A stretch of 55,753 nt of DNA, taken from assembly GCA_964521025.1 (NCBI GenBank), contig CAZFPK010000019.1:1-55753 (forward strand). The letters are read 5' to 3'. Each line of letters opens with the position of its first letter. The stretch's first letter is position 1. Of this stretch, positions 41,293 through 49,989 are shown piece by piece. A program made the translations under genes and the position numbers. A model generated the notes under the pieces. That model was not told the DNA's origin. It searched no databases and worked only from the letters and a program-made list of their open reading frames with translations. This DNA is from DRTC01 sp964521025. Its GTDB lineage: Bacteria; Cloacimonadota; Cloacimonadia; Cloacimonadales; TCS61.

Positions 41293-42126
41293 ATGGCGAT
41301 CCCGATCTTGCACAGCTGGAAAAATTATTTTACAGATCATGATGAGGGACTCGGTTCTTCTTACGAGCGCATTATTCTCAATAAAAAACTCGCATCCGTC
41401 TGTAAACATTTCCGCATAAGAACAGTTTTGGAAGCTCCTGCTTTCGGTTTTACCGGAATTTCCGGGATCAATAGTATGGGTCTTGCCCGGGAAGGTTATT
41501 CTGTTTCGCTTATCGATCATGATCGAGAGCGGATCGAATCGATCAGGAAAATCTGGAAAGAAACGGATTTAAAAAGTGATATTCATTTTTCCAAAGATTA
41601 CCGGAAATTACCTTTTAGTGATGAAAATTTTGATTTCAGCTGGAATTTTTCCGCTTTGTGGTTCGTTCAAGATCTTTCAATTTTTTTGAAAGAACTAACG
41701 AGAGTTACTTCCGGAGCGATTTTATTATGCGTTCCCAATCGAAATGGAATTGGATATTTATCCCAGAAATTCCTGGGAAAAGAAAACCTCAGGAAATTCC
41801 TGATCGAAGATAATATTATCCCCGGCAATTTTATAAATATTATGAAAGAACTCGGCTGGATGCTGCTCGATAAAAATTATATCGATTGTCCTCCCTGGCC
41901 CGATATCGGGATGCCGAAAGAAAAATTCCTGGAAATTCTCAAACTGGAATGGCTGCTCAAAAATAAAACTCACCAGCCGGTTTCCATTATGGATCTTTAT
42001 TCCGGGGAAGATGATAATTTTGAAGAACAAATGCTTTCTTATTCCCGGTTTGAAAAAAATGCACCCGGTTTTATCAAGTTTTTCTGGGCGCATCATCGCT
42101 ATTTTCTTTTTATTCCGAAACAATGA
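41293..42126 (+). CDS. SAM-dependent methyltransferase-like protein
   Basis: A 277-residue protein with a class I methyltransferase core. A glycine-rich start TVLEAPAFGFTGISGINSMG stands in place of the usual GxGxG, followed by VSLIDHDRERIESI with the acidic ribose contact, LPFSDENFDFSWNFSALWFV and LTRVTSGAILLCVPN. The motif I substitution is unusual, so activity is not certain. It fits tightly between the epimerase and the UPF0104-type protein (3-bp gaps), suggesting joint action on an envelope sugar or lipid. Confidence 0.75.
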   Translation: MAIPILHSWKNYFTDHDEGLGSSYERIILNKKLASVCKHFRIRTVLEAPAFGFTGISGINSMGLAREGYSVSLIDHDRERIESIRKIWKETDLKSDIHFSKDYRKLPFSDENFDFSWNFSALWFVQDLSIFLKELTRVTSGAILLCVPNRNGIGYLSQKFLGKENLRKFLIEDNIIPGNFINIMKELGWMLLDKNYIDCPPWPDIGMPKEKFLEILKLEWLLKNKTHQPVSIMDLYSGEDDNFEEQMLSYSRFEKNAPGFIKFFWAHHRYFLFIPKQ

Positions 42127-42129
42127 AAA

Positions 42130-43146
42130 ATGAAAAAAAATCATCTTAACTGGATTTCCGGTATCCTACTCGGAATCATCTTCCTCATCGCCTGGTTCAG
42201 GATCGTCGATTGGCAGGAATTTATCGGTTATTTTCATAAATTTGATTTGAGGATGGTTCTTTTCTTTTCCCTGTTTTATATTCTTGCGTATTTTATCAGG
42301 AGTTTGCGCTGGAAAATGATCCTCGATCCGATCTATAAAATGCGAATTTCCGAAAGTTTTTCAATCTTTATGAGCGGATTGTTCATCAATTATATAATTC
42401 CGGTTCGGGCCGGTGAAATCGCCAAATCCGTTATTTTAAAAGCAAAAAAAAATGTCAGAATCTCACACAGTCTTCCATCCATTTTCATCGATAAAATTAC
42501 AGATCTTTTTCCCATCATTTTGATCATGATCTTAATTCCGCTCATCTCGATCAAACTGAATTTGACTTTGTATATCATCGTTTTCCTGCTTTTTTTTGTT
42601 TTCTTATTATTTTTGAGTTTTCTTTTTTTTGCAGTCAATCATCGTACTAAAGCAGTAAAAATATTGAACTTTTTCCTGAAAATAATTCCTCCGAAATACA
42701 GGAATAAATTCGAAGATTTTTTCTCCAATTTTGTGGACGGTATGGCAATTATGAAAAACCGCAAGAAGGATTTTATCCTTGTATATGCTTTGACCATCCT
42801 TGCCGTATTTTCCGAAGCAGTTTATATTTATGCTGTTTTCCGAGCTTTTGGAGCGGATGTAAGTTATCCCAAAATCCTCTTTGGATATACTTTGATGAAC
42901 CTGACTTATATTCTCCCGACTCCGCCCGCTCAAATCGGTTCCAACCAATTTATGTGGGTTTTGATCTTCTCTTTTGCATTGGGGATCGATGAAAATTTGA
43001 CCAGCGCAGCCGTAACTTTCTCCCATTTATTGACTTCGATCTGGATTTTCCTGGTAGGAGGAATTTCTTTACTTGCCCTAAAAATAAGATTTGGAGATCT
43101 GGTTTCCGGGCAAAATATTATGAATAGAGGAAAAAATGAGCAGTAA
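42130..43146 (+). CDS. UPF0104/LPG-synthase-TM-type membrane protein
   Basis: A 338-residue integral membrane protein with about 8 helices. The family motifs are visible: FIRSLRWKMIL, NYIIPVRAGEIAKS (Pro-x-Arg-x-Gly-Glu) and ILPTPPAQIGSNQ. Family PF03706 includes the flippase part of MprF and AglD, so a role in moving or modifying polar lipids or glycolipids is possible. It overlaps the MoxR gene by 11 bases. The spot beside ether-lipid genes makes a lipid role attractive, but this is inference. Confidence 0.88.
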   Translation: MKKNHLNWISGILLGIIFLIAWFRIVDWQEFIGYFHKFDLRMVLFFSLFYILAYFIRSLRWKMILDPIYKMRISESFSIFMSGLFINYIIPVRAGEIAKSVILKAKKNVRISHSLPSIFIDKITDLFPIILIMILIPLISIKLNLTLYIIVFLLFFVFLLFLSFLFFAVNHRTKAVKILNFFLKIIPPKYRNKFEDFFSNFVDGMAIMKNRKKDFILVYALTILAVFSEAVYIYAVFRAFGADVSYPKILFGYTLMNLTYILPTPPAQIGSNQFMWVLIFSFALGIDENLTSAAVTFSHLLTSIWIFLVGGISLLALKIRFGDLVSGQNIMNRGKNEQ

Positions 43147-44122
43147 GAATTTAGAAATTTTAGAAAGTTTAACTTCTGCAAAAGAGAAGATATTGAAAGA
43201 GATCAGGAAAGTTATTATCGGGCAGGACAAGATCGTCGAAGAATTTTTGATCGCCTTATTTGCTAACGGTCATTGTCTGCTCGAAGGTGTTCCCGGATTG
43301 GCAAAAACTCTGCTGGTCTCGACCATGTCGGATGTTTTGAGTATGAAATTCAACCGCATTCAGTTCACGCCGGATTTGATGCCTTCCGATATAACGGGAA
43401 CTGATATTTTAGCGGAAAACAAAGCAGATGGAAAACGCTATTTTGAATATATCAGAGGACCGATTTTCTCCAATATTATTTTGGCGGACGAAATAAATCG
43501 GACACCACCTAAAACTCAATCCGCACTTCTGCAGGCGATGCAGGAATATCAGGTTACTGCCGGAAACAAAACCTTTGAACTCGATCAGCCTTTCCTTGTT
43601 TTTGCAACCCAGAACCCGATCGAGCAGGAAGGAACTTATCCCTTACCGGAAGCGCAATTAGACCGTTTTATGTTCAATATTTATATTGATTATCCTGCTT
43701 ATGACGAGGAAAAGGAAATCGTAACCAAAACAACAATGGATCTCCTCGGAGATGTAGAACCTGTTCTAAATGCTCTGGAAATAATTGAAATCCAAAAAGC
43801 TATCAGGCAGATCCCGGTCAGCGAACATGTTCTCGATTTTGCTGTCAAACTCGCGCGCGCAACCAGACCGCATTACCCAGATTCCCCGGAATTCATCAAA
43901 AAATGGGTTACCTGGGGAGCAGGACCGCGTGCTTCTCAGTATCTGGTTTTAGCTGCCAAAACACGAGCCGCTCTCGATAATAGACTTTCTCCGTCCATCG
44001 ATGATATTATCCGGATCGCAGAAATTGTGCTTCAACACCGGGTTTTAGTTTCCTTTGCTGCTGAAGCGGAAGGACTCAAATCAAAAGGTGTGATCAAAAA
44101 ATTGCTCCGGGAATTAAAATAA
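43136..44122 (+). CDS. MoxR-family AAA+ ATPase
   Basis: A 328-residue chaperone-like ATPase. Walker A GVPGLAKT is at 51-58 and Walker B in IILADEINRTPPKTQ. The MoxR signatures ATQNPIEQEGTYPLPEAQ and LDRFMF follow, and the C-terminal helical lid ends in LKSKGVIKKLLREL. MoxR usually works with DUF58 and von Willebrand factor A proteins to mature complexes, but none follows here. It is the last gene of the run that starts at 35711. Partners may lie elsewhere. Confidence 0.93.
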   Translation: MSSKNLEILESLTSAKEKILKEIRKVIIGQDKIVEEFLIALFANGHCLLEGVPGLAKTLLVSTMSDVLSMKFNRIQFTPDLMPSDITGTDILAENKADGKRYFEYIRGPIFSNIILADEINRTPPKTQSALLQAMQEYQVTAGNKTFELDQPFLVFATQNPIEQEGTYPLPEAQLDRFMFNIYIDYPAYDEEKEIVTKTTMDLLGDVEPVLNALEIIEIQKAIRQIPVSEHVLDFAVKLARATRPHYPDSPEFIKKWVTWGAGPRASQYLVLAAKTRAALDNRLSPSIDDIIRIAEIVLQHRVLVSFAAEAEGLKSKGVIKKLLRELK

Positions 44123-44195
44123 TTGTTGTTCTCTCCAAAAAAATAATTATACTTTCCTAAAATTTGATAGTATTAAAGTTTATTGGAGATTGAAT

Positions 44196-44438
44196 ATGGC
44201 GAATAAAAATGTTATTGTTTTCAGCACGCCAACCTGTTCCTGGTGCATAAAATTGAAAAATTATCTTAAACAAAACAAAATTCGTTTCAAAGATGTAGAT
44301 GTTTCCAGAGATAAGAAAGCCGCTCAGGACATGGTTAGAAAAACCGGACAACAAGGTGTTCCGCAAATGTGGATAAATAATCATCCTGTAGTCGGATTTG
44401 ATAAAGCTAAAATCAATAGTTCATTGAACATTAAATAG
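44196..44438 (+). CDS. Glutaredoxin
   Basis: An 80-residue thiol oxidoreductase with the active site CSWC in VFSTPTCSWCIKLK. The substrate-side motif GVPQMWINNHPVVGFD carries the cis-Pro and the conserved Val-Pro. I start at ATG 44196 (GGAG upstream); a TTG two codons earlier is open too. It is the first gene of a four-gene redox operon, 8 bp before the MarR gene. It could be NrdH-like or a general glutaredoxin. Confidence 0.92.
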   Translation: MANKNVIVFSTPTCSWCIKLKNYLKQNKIRFKDVDVSRDKKAAQDMVRKTGQQGVPQMWINNHPVVGFDKAKINSSLNIK

Positions 44439-44446
44439 GAGCAAAA

Positions 44447-44902
44447 ATGGAAAAAAAAACTGAAAATTATGTTAATCTGAGCAATGATTTATATAAACTT
44501 TGCTCACGAAAAGAGATGATCCAAAGACAATGTTCAAAAATTGGTAGAATGGAATGCAACCTGCTTCATTATCTTGATAAAATCAATAAAGCAGTCTGCA
44601 TGAACGATCTTTCAAAAGAAATGAAAGTCTCTCACAGCAGGATAACTCGCATCATCGATACTTTGGTTAAGAAAAAACTCGTGAAAAGATTTCCTTCCAA
44701 AAGAGATAGAAGAAGCTGGCTGGCAGAAATATCGACAAGAGGAAAAGAATTATCTCATAAAACTTTTAAGGATTTTGTTGAAATTCAAGAAGCTCTGATA
44801 AAGAAATTACCGGAAACTAAGGTTGTTGAAATCTATGACAACATCAGGGAATATCTGAAGTATTATAACCTGGTTCTGGATGAAAAGGAAGCAACTTTAT
44901 GA
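44447..44902 (+). CDS. MarR-family transcriptional regulator
   Basis: A 151-residue winged-helix repressor, with Cys at 14, 24, 32 and 46 in the region before the DNA-binding part. The HTH is MNDLSKEMKVSHSRITRIID, and the wing reads RFPSKRDRRSWLAEIST. Four Cys near the N-terminus in an operon of thiol proteins suggest redox control like OhrR, but I cannot identify the exact sensor Cys. The stop overlaps the OsmC start (ATGA). Confidence 0.9.
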   Translation: MEKKTENYVNLSNDLYKLCSRKEMIQRQCSKIGRMECNLLHYLDKINKAVCMNDLSKEMKVSHSRITRIIDTLVKKKLVKRFPSKRDRRSWLAEISTRGKELSHKTFKDFVEIQEALIKKLPETKVVEIYDNIREYLKYYNLVLDEKEATL

Positions 44903-45324
44903 GAAAAATAACTACTGCTAAATGGCTCGACAAAATGGCTTTCGATGTCGAATTGAACGGACATCATTTCCTGATCGATGCTAATGAGAAAGTTGGTGGA
45001 AAAAACCGCGGACCCAGACCGAAAGGTTTACTTTTGAGCGGATTAGCCGGCTGCACGGGAATGGATGTCGTTTCTATCCTCAAAAAAATGAAAGTCGAAA
45101 ATTACAAATTTGAGATAAATGTAGCTGCAGAACTTACGGATGAACATCCAAAAATCTATGATAAAATCGAACTCGAATACCTTTTTTCAGGTGAAGATTT
45201 ACCGGTTTCAAAAGTGAAAAGAGCAGTCGAACTTTCGGAAACAAGATATTGCGGTGTCTCAGAAATGCTGCGCAAAGCTGCTGAGATCAAAACAAAAATA
45301 TTGCTGAATGGAGAAGAAGTTTAA
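44899..45324 (+). CDS. OsmC/Ohr-family protein
   Basis: A 141-residue member of the OsmC peroxidase family. Two characteristic Cys are present: Cys52 in LAGCTGMDVVSIL and the second in ETRYCGVSEML. OsmC/Ohr enzymes reduce organic hydroperoxides, with thiols or lipoyl proteins as donors. The start overlaps the MarR stop and its stop overlaps the next start (TAATG), so expression is tightly coupled. The regulator is a plausible OhrR-like partner. Confidence 0.9.
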   Translation: MRKITTAKWLDKMAFDVELNGHHFLIDANEKVGGKNRGPRPKGLLLSGLAGCTGMDVVSILKKMKVENYKFEINVAAELTDEHPKIYDKIELEYLFSGEDLPVSKVKRAVELSETRYCGVSEMLRKAAEIKTKILLNGEEV

Positions 45325-46211
45325 TGAAAAGAATTTTACTAACTATTATGCTGATGTCTGTCCTTTTTTCATCTGCCTGTTCCGGTGAAAAAGCCGAGTT
45401 AAAAGGGCAGGATAAAAATACCTGGCTTACTAATTTAGAGGATGCACAAAAAATTGCCAAAGAAAAAGATGTTCTGATCCTGGTGAATTTCACCGGTTCC
45501 GATTGGTGCACATGGTGTTTTAAGATCAGGGACGAGATTTTTTCCACAAAGGAATTTCTGGATTTTGCCGGAGAAAATCTCGTTTTGGTCAAACTTGATT
45601 TTCCAAAAAATATCCCTCAATCTGATACAGTTAAAAAATATAATCAAAAATTAATCGAAAAATATGGGGTGCAGGGATTTCCCACAATTCTGATCTTAAA
45701 TGCGGAGGGTGAAGTTCTCTCGCAAGCCGGTTATCAACCCGGAGGTCCTTCTGCGTTCATCAAAACGATCGAAGGATCGATATCCTATATAAAAGATCAC
45801 AAAAACGATACTTATACTGATAAAGCGGGATTGGAATGGTATCTTCTATTAGAGAAAGCCAAAGAAATTTCGCAAAAAGAAGAAAAACCCATTCTGGTCA
45901 ATTTTACCGGTTCGGATTGGTGCTCCTGGTGCTTTAAAATCCGGGATGAAATTTTTTATCAGAAAGAATTCGTCGAATATGCCAGGAAAAATCTGGTGCT
46001 CCTCCAATTTGATTATCCCAGAGCAAAAGAACAATCCCCGGGAATGAAAGCATATAACCAGAAAATCGCCGGGAAGTTCAAGATCAAAGGTTTTCCAACT
46101 ATCCTGCTTCTCGATAAAGAAGGTTCGCAAATAGCTCAAATGGGTTATGAGAAAGGCGGACCATTAAAATACATCGAATTAATCGAAAAGAATCTGACAA
46201 AACTGCGCTGA
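45324..46211 (+). CDS. Tandem thioredoxin-domain lipoprotein
   Basis: A 295-residue exported protein. The signal sequence (MKRILLTIMLMSVLFSSAC) has a Cys at 19, likely lipidated although the lipobox is not perfect. Two thioredoxin-like domains follow: CTWC (62-65) and CSWC (200-203), each in the nearly identical context LVNFTGSDWCxWCFKIRDEI. Each is followed by a GFPTIL cis-Pro loop. The repeat of about 138 residues shows internal duplication. It belongs to the DUF255/Thioredoxin_7-like group and probably provides disulfide reduction at the periplasmic side. It is the last gene of the operon. Confidence 0.9.
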   Translation: MKRILLTIMLMSVLFSSACSGEKAELKGQDKNTWLTNLEDAQKIAKEKDVLILVNFTGSDWCTWCFKIRDEIFSTKEFLDFAGENLVLVKLDFPKNIPQSDTVKKYNQKLIEKYGVQGFPTILILNAEGEVLSQAGYQPGGPSAFIKTIEGSISYIKDHKNDTYTDKAGLEWYLLLEKAKEISQKEEKPILVNFTGSDWCSWCFKIRDEIFYQKEFVEYARKNLVLLQFDYPRAKEQSPGMKAYNQKIAGKFKIKGFPTILLLDKEGSQIAQMGYEKGGPLKYIELIEKNLTKLR

Positions 46212-46230
46212 GTTCGATAGCATAAGATAA

Positions 46231-46264
46231 ATCATCGTTCCCAATCCCCGATTGGGATGATGAT
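46231..46264. repeat. Hairpin after the redox operon
   Basis: The stem is built from TTCCCAATC and GATTGGGA with an outer ATCATC/GATGAT pairing and a ccc loop. It starts 20 bp after the thioredoxin stop and shares its core with 38546-38569. A terminator role is possible, though the T-run is weak. Confidence 0.65.
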
Positions 46265-46276
46265 TTAAACTCCAAT

Positions 46277-46732
46277 TTGAAAAAAATGAATTTTAAACTT
46301 ATAATTGCTTTCCTGATCATAATATTTTTATATAATTTTATCCAGGCAGAAAATGATTCTCCTCTAGGATATTGGCGAACCGTCGATGATAAAACCGCAA
46401 GAATTAAATCAATAGTCGAGATCTGGAAAGAAGATGGAATTCTTTACGGAAAGATCACCAAACTTTTCCGGCTGCCCAACGAAGATCCTGATCCAATCTG
46501 TGATAAATGTAAAGGTGAGAAGAAAAACAAACCTGTTCTGGGAATGACAATTCTCTGGGATCTAACTGAGAAAAAAGGAGTTTGGTCCGGCGGGAAGATC
46601 CTCGATCCTGAAAACGGAAAAATTTATAAATGCAAAATAAAAGTAATTGAGGACGGCAAAAAGTTGGAAGTAAGAGGATTTATCGGTTTTTCTTTGTTAG
46701 GAAGAACTCAGTTATGGGAAAGAATAGAGTAA
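46277..46732 (+). CDS. DUF2147-type exported protein
   Basis: A 151-residue protein with a signal peptide (about 1-26). The body resembles DUF2147: GYWRTVDDKTARIKSIVEIW, then LYGKITKLFRLP, CDKCKGEKKNKPVLGMTIL and DPENGKIYKCKI. Two Cys form a CxxC. The family is periplasmic and of unknown function, often near lipid or envelope genes. The start is TTG 46277 or ATG 46286; there is no clear ribosome site for either. Confidence 0.85.
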   Translation: MKKMNFKLIIAFLIIIFLYNFIQAENDSPLGYWRTVDDKTARIKSIVEIWKEDGILYGKITKLFRLPNEDPDPICDKCKGEKKNKPVLGMTILWDLTEKKGVWSGGKILDPENGKIYKCKIKVIEDGKKLEVRGFIGFSLLGRTQLWERIE

Positions 46733-46753
46733 TTCATAACCGGTTTTTATCTA

Positions 46754-46783
46754 TTCGACTCGTAAGCAAAGCGACGAGTCGAA
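46754..46783. terminator. Possible hairpin between convergent genes
   Basis: TTCGACTCG (46754-46762) and CGAGTCGAA (46775-46783) form 9-bp arms with a 12-base loop between DUF2147 (plus) and imidazolonepropionase (minus). No long T-run exists on either strand, so it may be only a stem. Confidence 0.4.
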
Positions 46784-46839
46784 AAAGAAAACAAGAATAA
46801 TCTGTTCCCAGTACTCGTCCTTCGTCCTTATGACTCGAA

Positions 46840-48090
46840 TTAATTTTTCCAAATAATCTCACCATTTTTAATTACTATCTCCACATTATTCGAACCAAAA
46901 TGATAAGGTAAATATTTATAAGAAGGCATATCCATAATTAGAATATCTGCATTTTTTCCAACTTCCAGACTTCCGGTTTTATCACCCATTTCTAACGCAT
47001 AAGCAGCATTGATCGTCGCGGCTGTGATCGCTTCCGCAACTGTCATCTTCATTTGCAGACAGGCAAGAGTAATGACGAACTGCATACTGTCGCAATGGCA
47101 GCTTCCGGGATTAAAATCTGTCGCTAAAGCAACCGGCAATCCTGAATCGATCATATTTCTGGCTCGAGCGTAACTTTTCATTCCTAAACTGAATATCGTT
47201 CCCGGTAGTAGTGTCGCTAAAACTCCAGCATTCCGCATTTCTTCGATTCCTTTGTCGGATATTGCTCCCAGATGATCAGCTGAAACAGCTCCAATCTCAG
47301 CTGCTAATACCGCTCCCTCGATCGGTTCGATCTCATCCGCATGCATCCTGATCTTAAATCCGAGTTTTTTTGCACATTCGAGAATGTCCCGTGACTGTTC
47401 TATCGAGTAAACATGCTTTTCTGTGAAGATATCGCAATATTTCGCCAGATTCTGCTTTCTGACTTCCGGTAACATCTCCTCTTTCAAAATCCTGATATAT
47501 TCTTCCCGGTTATCTTTATATTCGCCTGGAAATTCATGCGCTCCCAGAAATGTTGGAACAATATCGATAGGAAAATCCTCGTTCAATCTCCTGATGACTT
47601 TCAACATTTTGATCTCACTTTCAAGTGAAAGTCCGTAACCGCTTTTTGCTTCGAGAGTTGTGGTTCCGGTTGAAATAATTTTTTGAATTCTTTTTTTGGA
47701 TAGAGTAAAAAGTTCTTCTTCCGATGCTTCCCGAACTGCTTGAACGCTCGATCTGATTCCACCTCCGCTTTGCGATATTTCTACATAAGATTTTCCTTTT
47801 ATCCTCATCTCGAATTCATTTTCACGGGTATGCACAAATACAGGATGTGTATGCGGATCGATAAAACCCGGCATCACGACTTTATCCGAAGCATCGATTT
47901 TTTGATTGGAATCAAATTTCGATAAAATCTCGGAGTTTTTCCCAACTGCGATGATCTTCCCGTCCTTTACAGCGATCGTTCCATTGTCGAGAATGAATAA
48001 ATCGTCCATTTCTTTTCCTGCTCGCGGCTGGTTTTTTCCTTTTAATGTCAGCAATTCCTTTGCATTAAAAATGATCATATCTGCGTTCAT
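46840..48090 (-). CDS. hutI: Imidazolonepropionase
   Basis: Amidohydrolase that opens imidazolonepropionate in histidine degradation. The 416 residues from MNADMIIFNAKELL (start at 48090, GAGG upstream; four codons shorter than the longest frame) show the metal site VMPGFIDPHTHPVF with His80 and His82. Further ligands appear in FLGAHEF, MHADEI and DHLGAIS, and the Asp in ATDFNPGS. The other hut genes are not in the window, so the pathway must lie elsewhere or be incomplete. Confidence 0.93.
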   Translation of the reverse strand: MNADMIIFNAKELLTLKGKNQPRAGKEMDDLFILDNGTIAVKDGKIIAVGKNSEILSKFDSNQKIDASDKVVMPGFIDPHTHPVFVHTRENEFEMRIKGKSYVEISQSGGGIRSSVQAVREASEEELFTLSKKRIQKIISTGTTTLEAKSGYGLSLESEIKMLKVIRRLNEDFPIDIVPTFLGAHEFPGEYKDNREEYIRILKEEMLPEVRKQNLAKYCDIFTEKHVYSIEQSRDILECAKKLGFKIRMHADEIEPIEGAVLAAEIGAVSADHLGAISDKGIEEMRNAGVLATLLPGTIFSLGMKSYARARNMIDSGLPVALATDFNPGSCHCDSMQFVITLACLQMKMTVAEAITAATINAAYALEMGDKTGSLEVGKNADILIMDMPSYKYLPYHFGSNNVEIVIKNGEIIWKN

Positions 48091-48102
48091 AATTATCCTC
48101 AT

Positions 48103-48588
48103 TTTTTATTTTCGTGCAGGAAAAATAATATAAGTTTATTTAAGCAAGATTTATTTATGCAAATTTGAATTTGACTATTATTCGTTTTCGATTTATTTGA
48201 AATTTGGAATTTAAACATCTTAAAAACTAAAAAAACAAATTGAAAAAAAGGATCGAGTTCAAGACAAAATGTAATTAGTTTTTTGATATCATTTATATTT
48301 TGTTGCTGATAAATCAACATTAATGGTTTTATAAAAAGTCATATATTGTTATTCTATCCATTCTCGGAAGCAATCTGCGACGGATGAAAACATAGTCGAT
48401 TATAACTTGTTGGAAATATTGATCCTTTCCCGATAAATCGTGACTCACGATGACAGATTTCAATGATTTTTGATTTTATAGGAGATCGACAACATTGACA
48501 ATGAATAATTTAGCATCTCGATAAACAATGAAAAAGCGGGAATATTCCCGCTTTTAATGAAATTTCTTGTCAGTATTGAATAAATCCT
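48103..48588. other. Gene-free interval with terminator
   Basis: There is no convincing gene in these 486 bp between two minus-strand genes. It is AT-rich. The only structure I can name is the terminator at 48532-48555. Confidence 0.7.
48532..48555 (-). terminator. Intrinsic terminator of the acyl-CoA dehydrogenase gene
   Basis: AAAAGCGGGAAT-ATTCCCGCTTTT is a perfect 24-bp palindrome. On the minus strand the stem ends in T's. It lies 33 bp after the gene's stop. Confidence 0.85.
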
Positions 48589-49731
48589 TTACTTCAATAT
48601 CCCTTTGGAAATAACAAGTCTCTGCACCTGGTTAGTACCTTCATAGATTTGACATAGTTTCACATCCCGCATAATTTTCTCGACAGGGTAATCTTTGGAA
48701 TAACCTTCTCCAGCCATCACCTGTACCGCGTTTGTCGCTACTTTCATCGCGACATCGGAAGCATACATCTTGGACATTGCAGATAAAATCGAAACATCTT
48801 TCTGCCCGGAATCATACGCCCAGGCTGCTCTCCAAGTCAGCATTCTGGCTGTTTCGATTTCCGTTGCCATATCTGCCAGCATAAAGGCAACAGCCTGGTT
48901 TGCTGCGATCGGTTTACCGAATTGAATCCTGTTCTTTGCCCAATCCTTCGAGATCTCAAAAGCAGTTCTGGCTGCTCCCAGACTTAAAGCTGCAACACCT
49001 GTTCTGGTTCGATCAAAGGTTTTCATGGCAACTATAAAGCCGCGACCTTCTTTACCCAACATATTCTCAACCGAAACTTCCACATCATGATATTTGATCT
49101 CATTTTGCACGGAAGCTCGCTGACCCATTTTTTCCATTTTAGAAATGATTTCGATTCCGGGAAAATCTGTAGGAACGATAAAAGCAGTCAGGCTTCTGGC
49201 TCCTTTTTCTGGATTCGTGAGAGCAAAAACCGTATGGAAACAAGCGACTTCTCCATTTGTAATGAACCTTTTATGTCCGTTCAAAATATATTTATCACCT
49301 TTTTTGATAGCAGTGGATTTGATACTTGCCACATCCGAACCTGCATTCGGTTCGGTTAGACAATATGCAGCCACTCCCTGCTGTTCCTTGATAAATCCGA
49401 AGAATTTCTTTTGCTGCTCGTCATTTCCTGCTAATAACAATGGTGTCAGCGCCAGAGTGTTGGCATCGATACAAATCCCGATCCCGATACAACCTGCTCC
49501 CAGTTCTTCCGAAGCAAGCGAACCATCCAGAATACCATAACCGTTCCCGCCAAATTTTTCCGGGATAGGTCCGTTCATTAAACCCGCTTTGTAAGCCGCT
49601 TTCACGATCTCCCAGGGAAATTCGCACGATTCATCATATTTCATCCGGTTCGGAACGATCCATTCCTGCACAAAAGAGTGATACTTTTCCTTAATTTCCT
49701 GTTGTTTACTGCTTAATGAAAAATCAATCAT
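48589..49731 (-). CDS. Acyl-CoA dehydrogenase
   Basis: FAD flavoprotein (380 residues) that oxidises a short-chain acyl-CoA to the enoyl-CoA. Signatures are YCLTEPNAGSDVASIKSTA (FAD and substrate loop), the middle WAKNRIQFGKPIAANQAVAF and the catalytic Glu364 in QIYEGTNQ. This Glu position fits the butyryl/short-chain group. Electron-transfer flavoproteins are not nearby. A fermentative or amino-acid catabolic role is plausible. The upstream gap (49732-49989) is not conserved with anything seen here. Confidence 0.93.
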   Translation of the reverse strand: MIDFSLSSKQQEIKEKYHSFVQEWIVPNRMKYDESCEFPWEIVKAAYKAGLMNGPIPEKFGGNGYGILDGSLASEELGAGCIGIGICIDANTLALTPLLLAGNDEQQKKFFGFIKEQQGVAAYCLTEPNAGSDVASIKSTAIKKGDKYILNGHKRFITNGEVACFHTVFALTNPEKGARSLTAFIVPTDFPGIEIISKMEKMGQRASVQNEIKYHDVEVSVENMLGKEGRGFIVAMKTFDRTRTGVAALSLGAARTAFEISKDWAKNRIQFGKPIAANQAVAFMLADMATEIETARMLTWRAAWAYDSGQKDVSILSAMSKMYASDVAMKVATNAVQVMAGEGYSKDYPVEKIMRDVKLCQIYEGTNQVQRLVISKGILK

Positions 49732-49923
49732 TATTTTCCTCCCATATTATTTTTCCGGTTATTGATTATATGATGGTTTCTGGTGTCAAATAAAAAATGA
49801 TACGATCGGATGATTAAAGCATAAAGCACAAATTGTCGAATAAAGAAATATTTTTCTATTTGTGTATTTCATAAATAATTTATTTTCAATTCTGTGTAAA
49901 ATTTTTCTTGAAATAATAAAAGA

Positions 49924-49948
49924 AAGCATCCGGAAATACCGGATGCTT
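49924..49948 (-). terminator. Intrinsic terminator of the FGE-domain lipoprotein gene
   Basis: AAGCATCCGG and CCGGATGCTT form a perfect 10-bp stem with a 5-base loop (49924-49948). On the minus strand it is followed by TTCTTTTATT. It lies 42 bp past the stop. Confidence 0.9.
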
Positions 49949-49989
49949 CCAATTTAATTCGTTTGTATTCGTTGTTTATCTTGTTCGTA

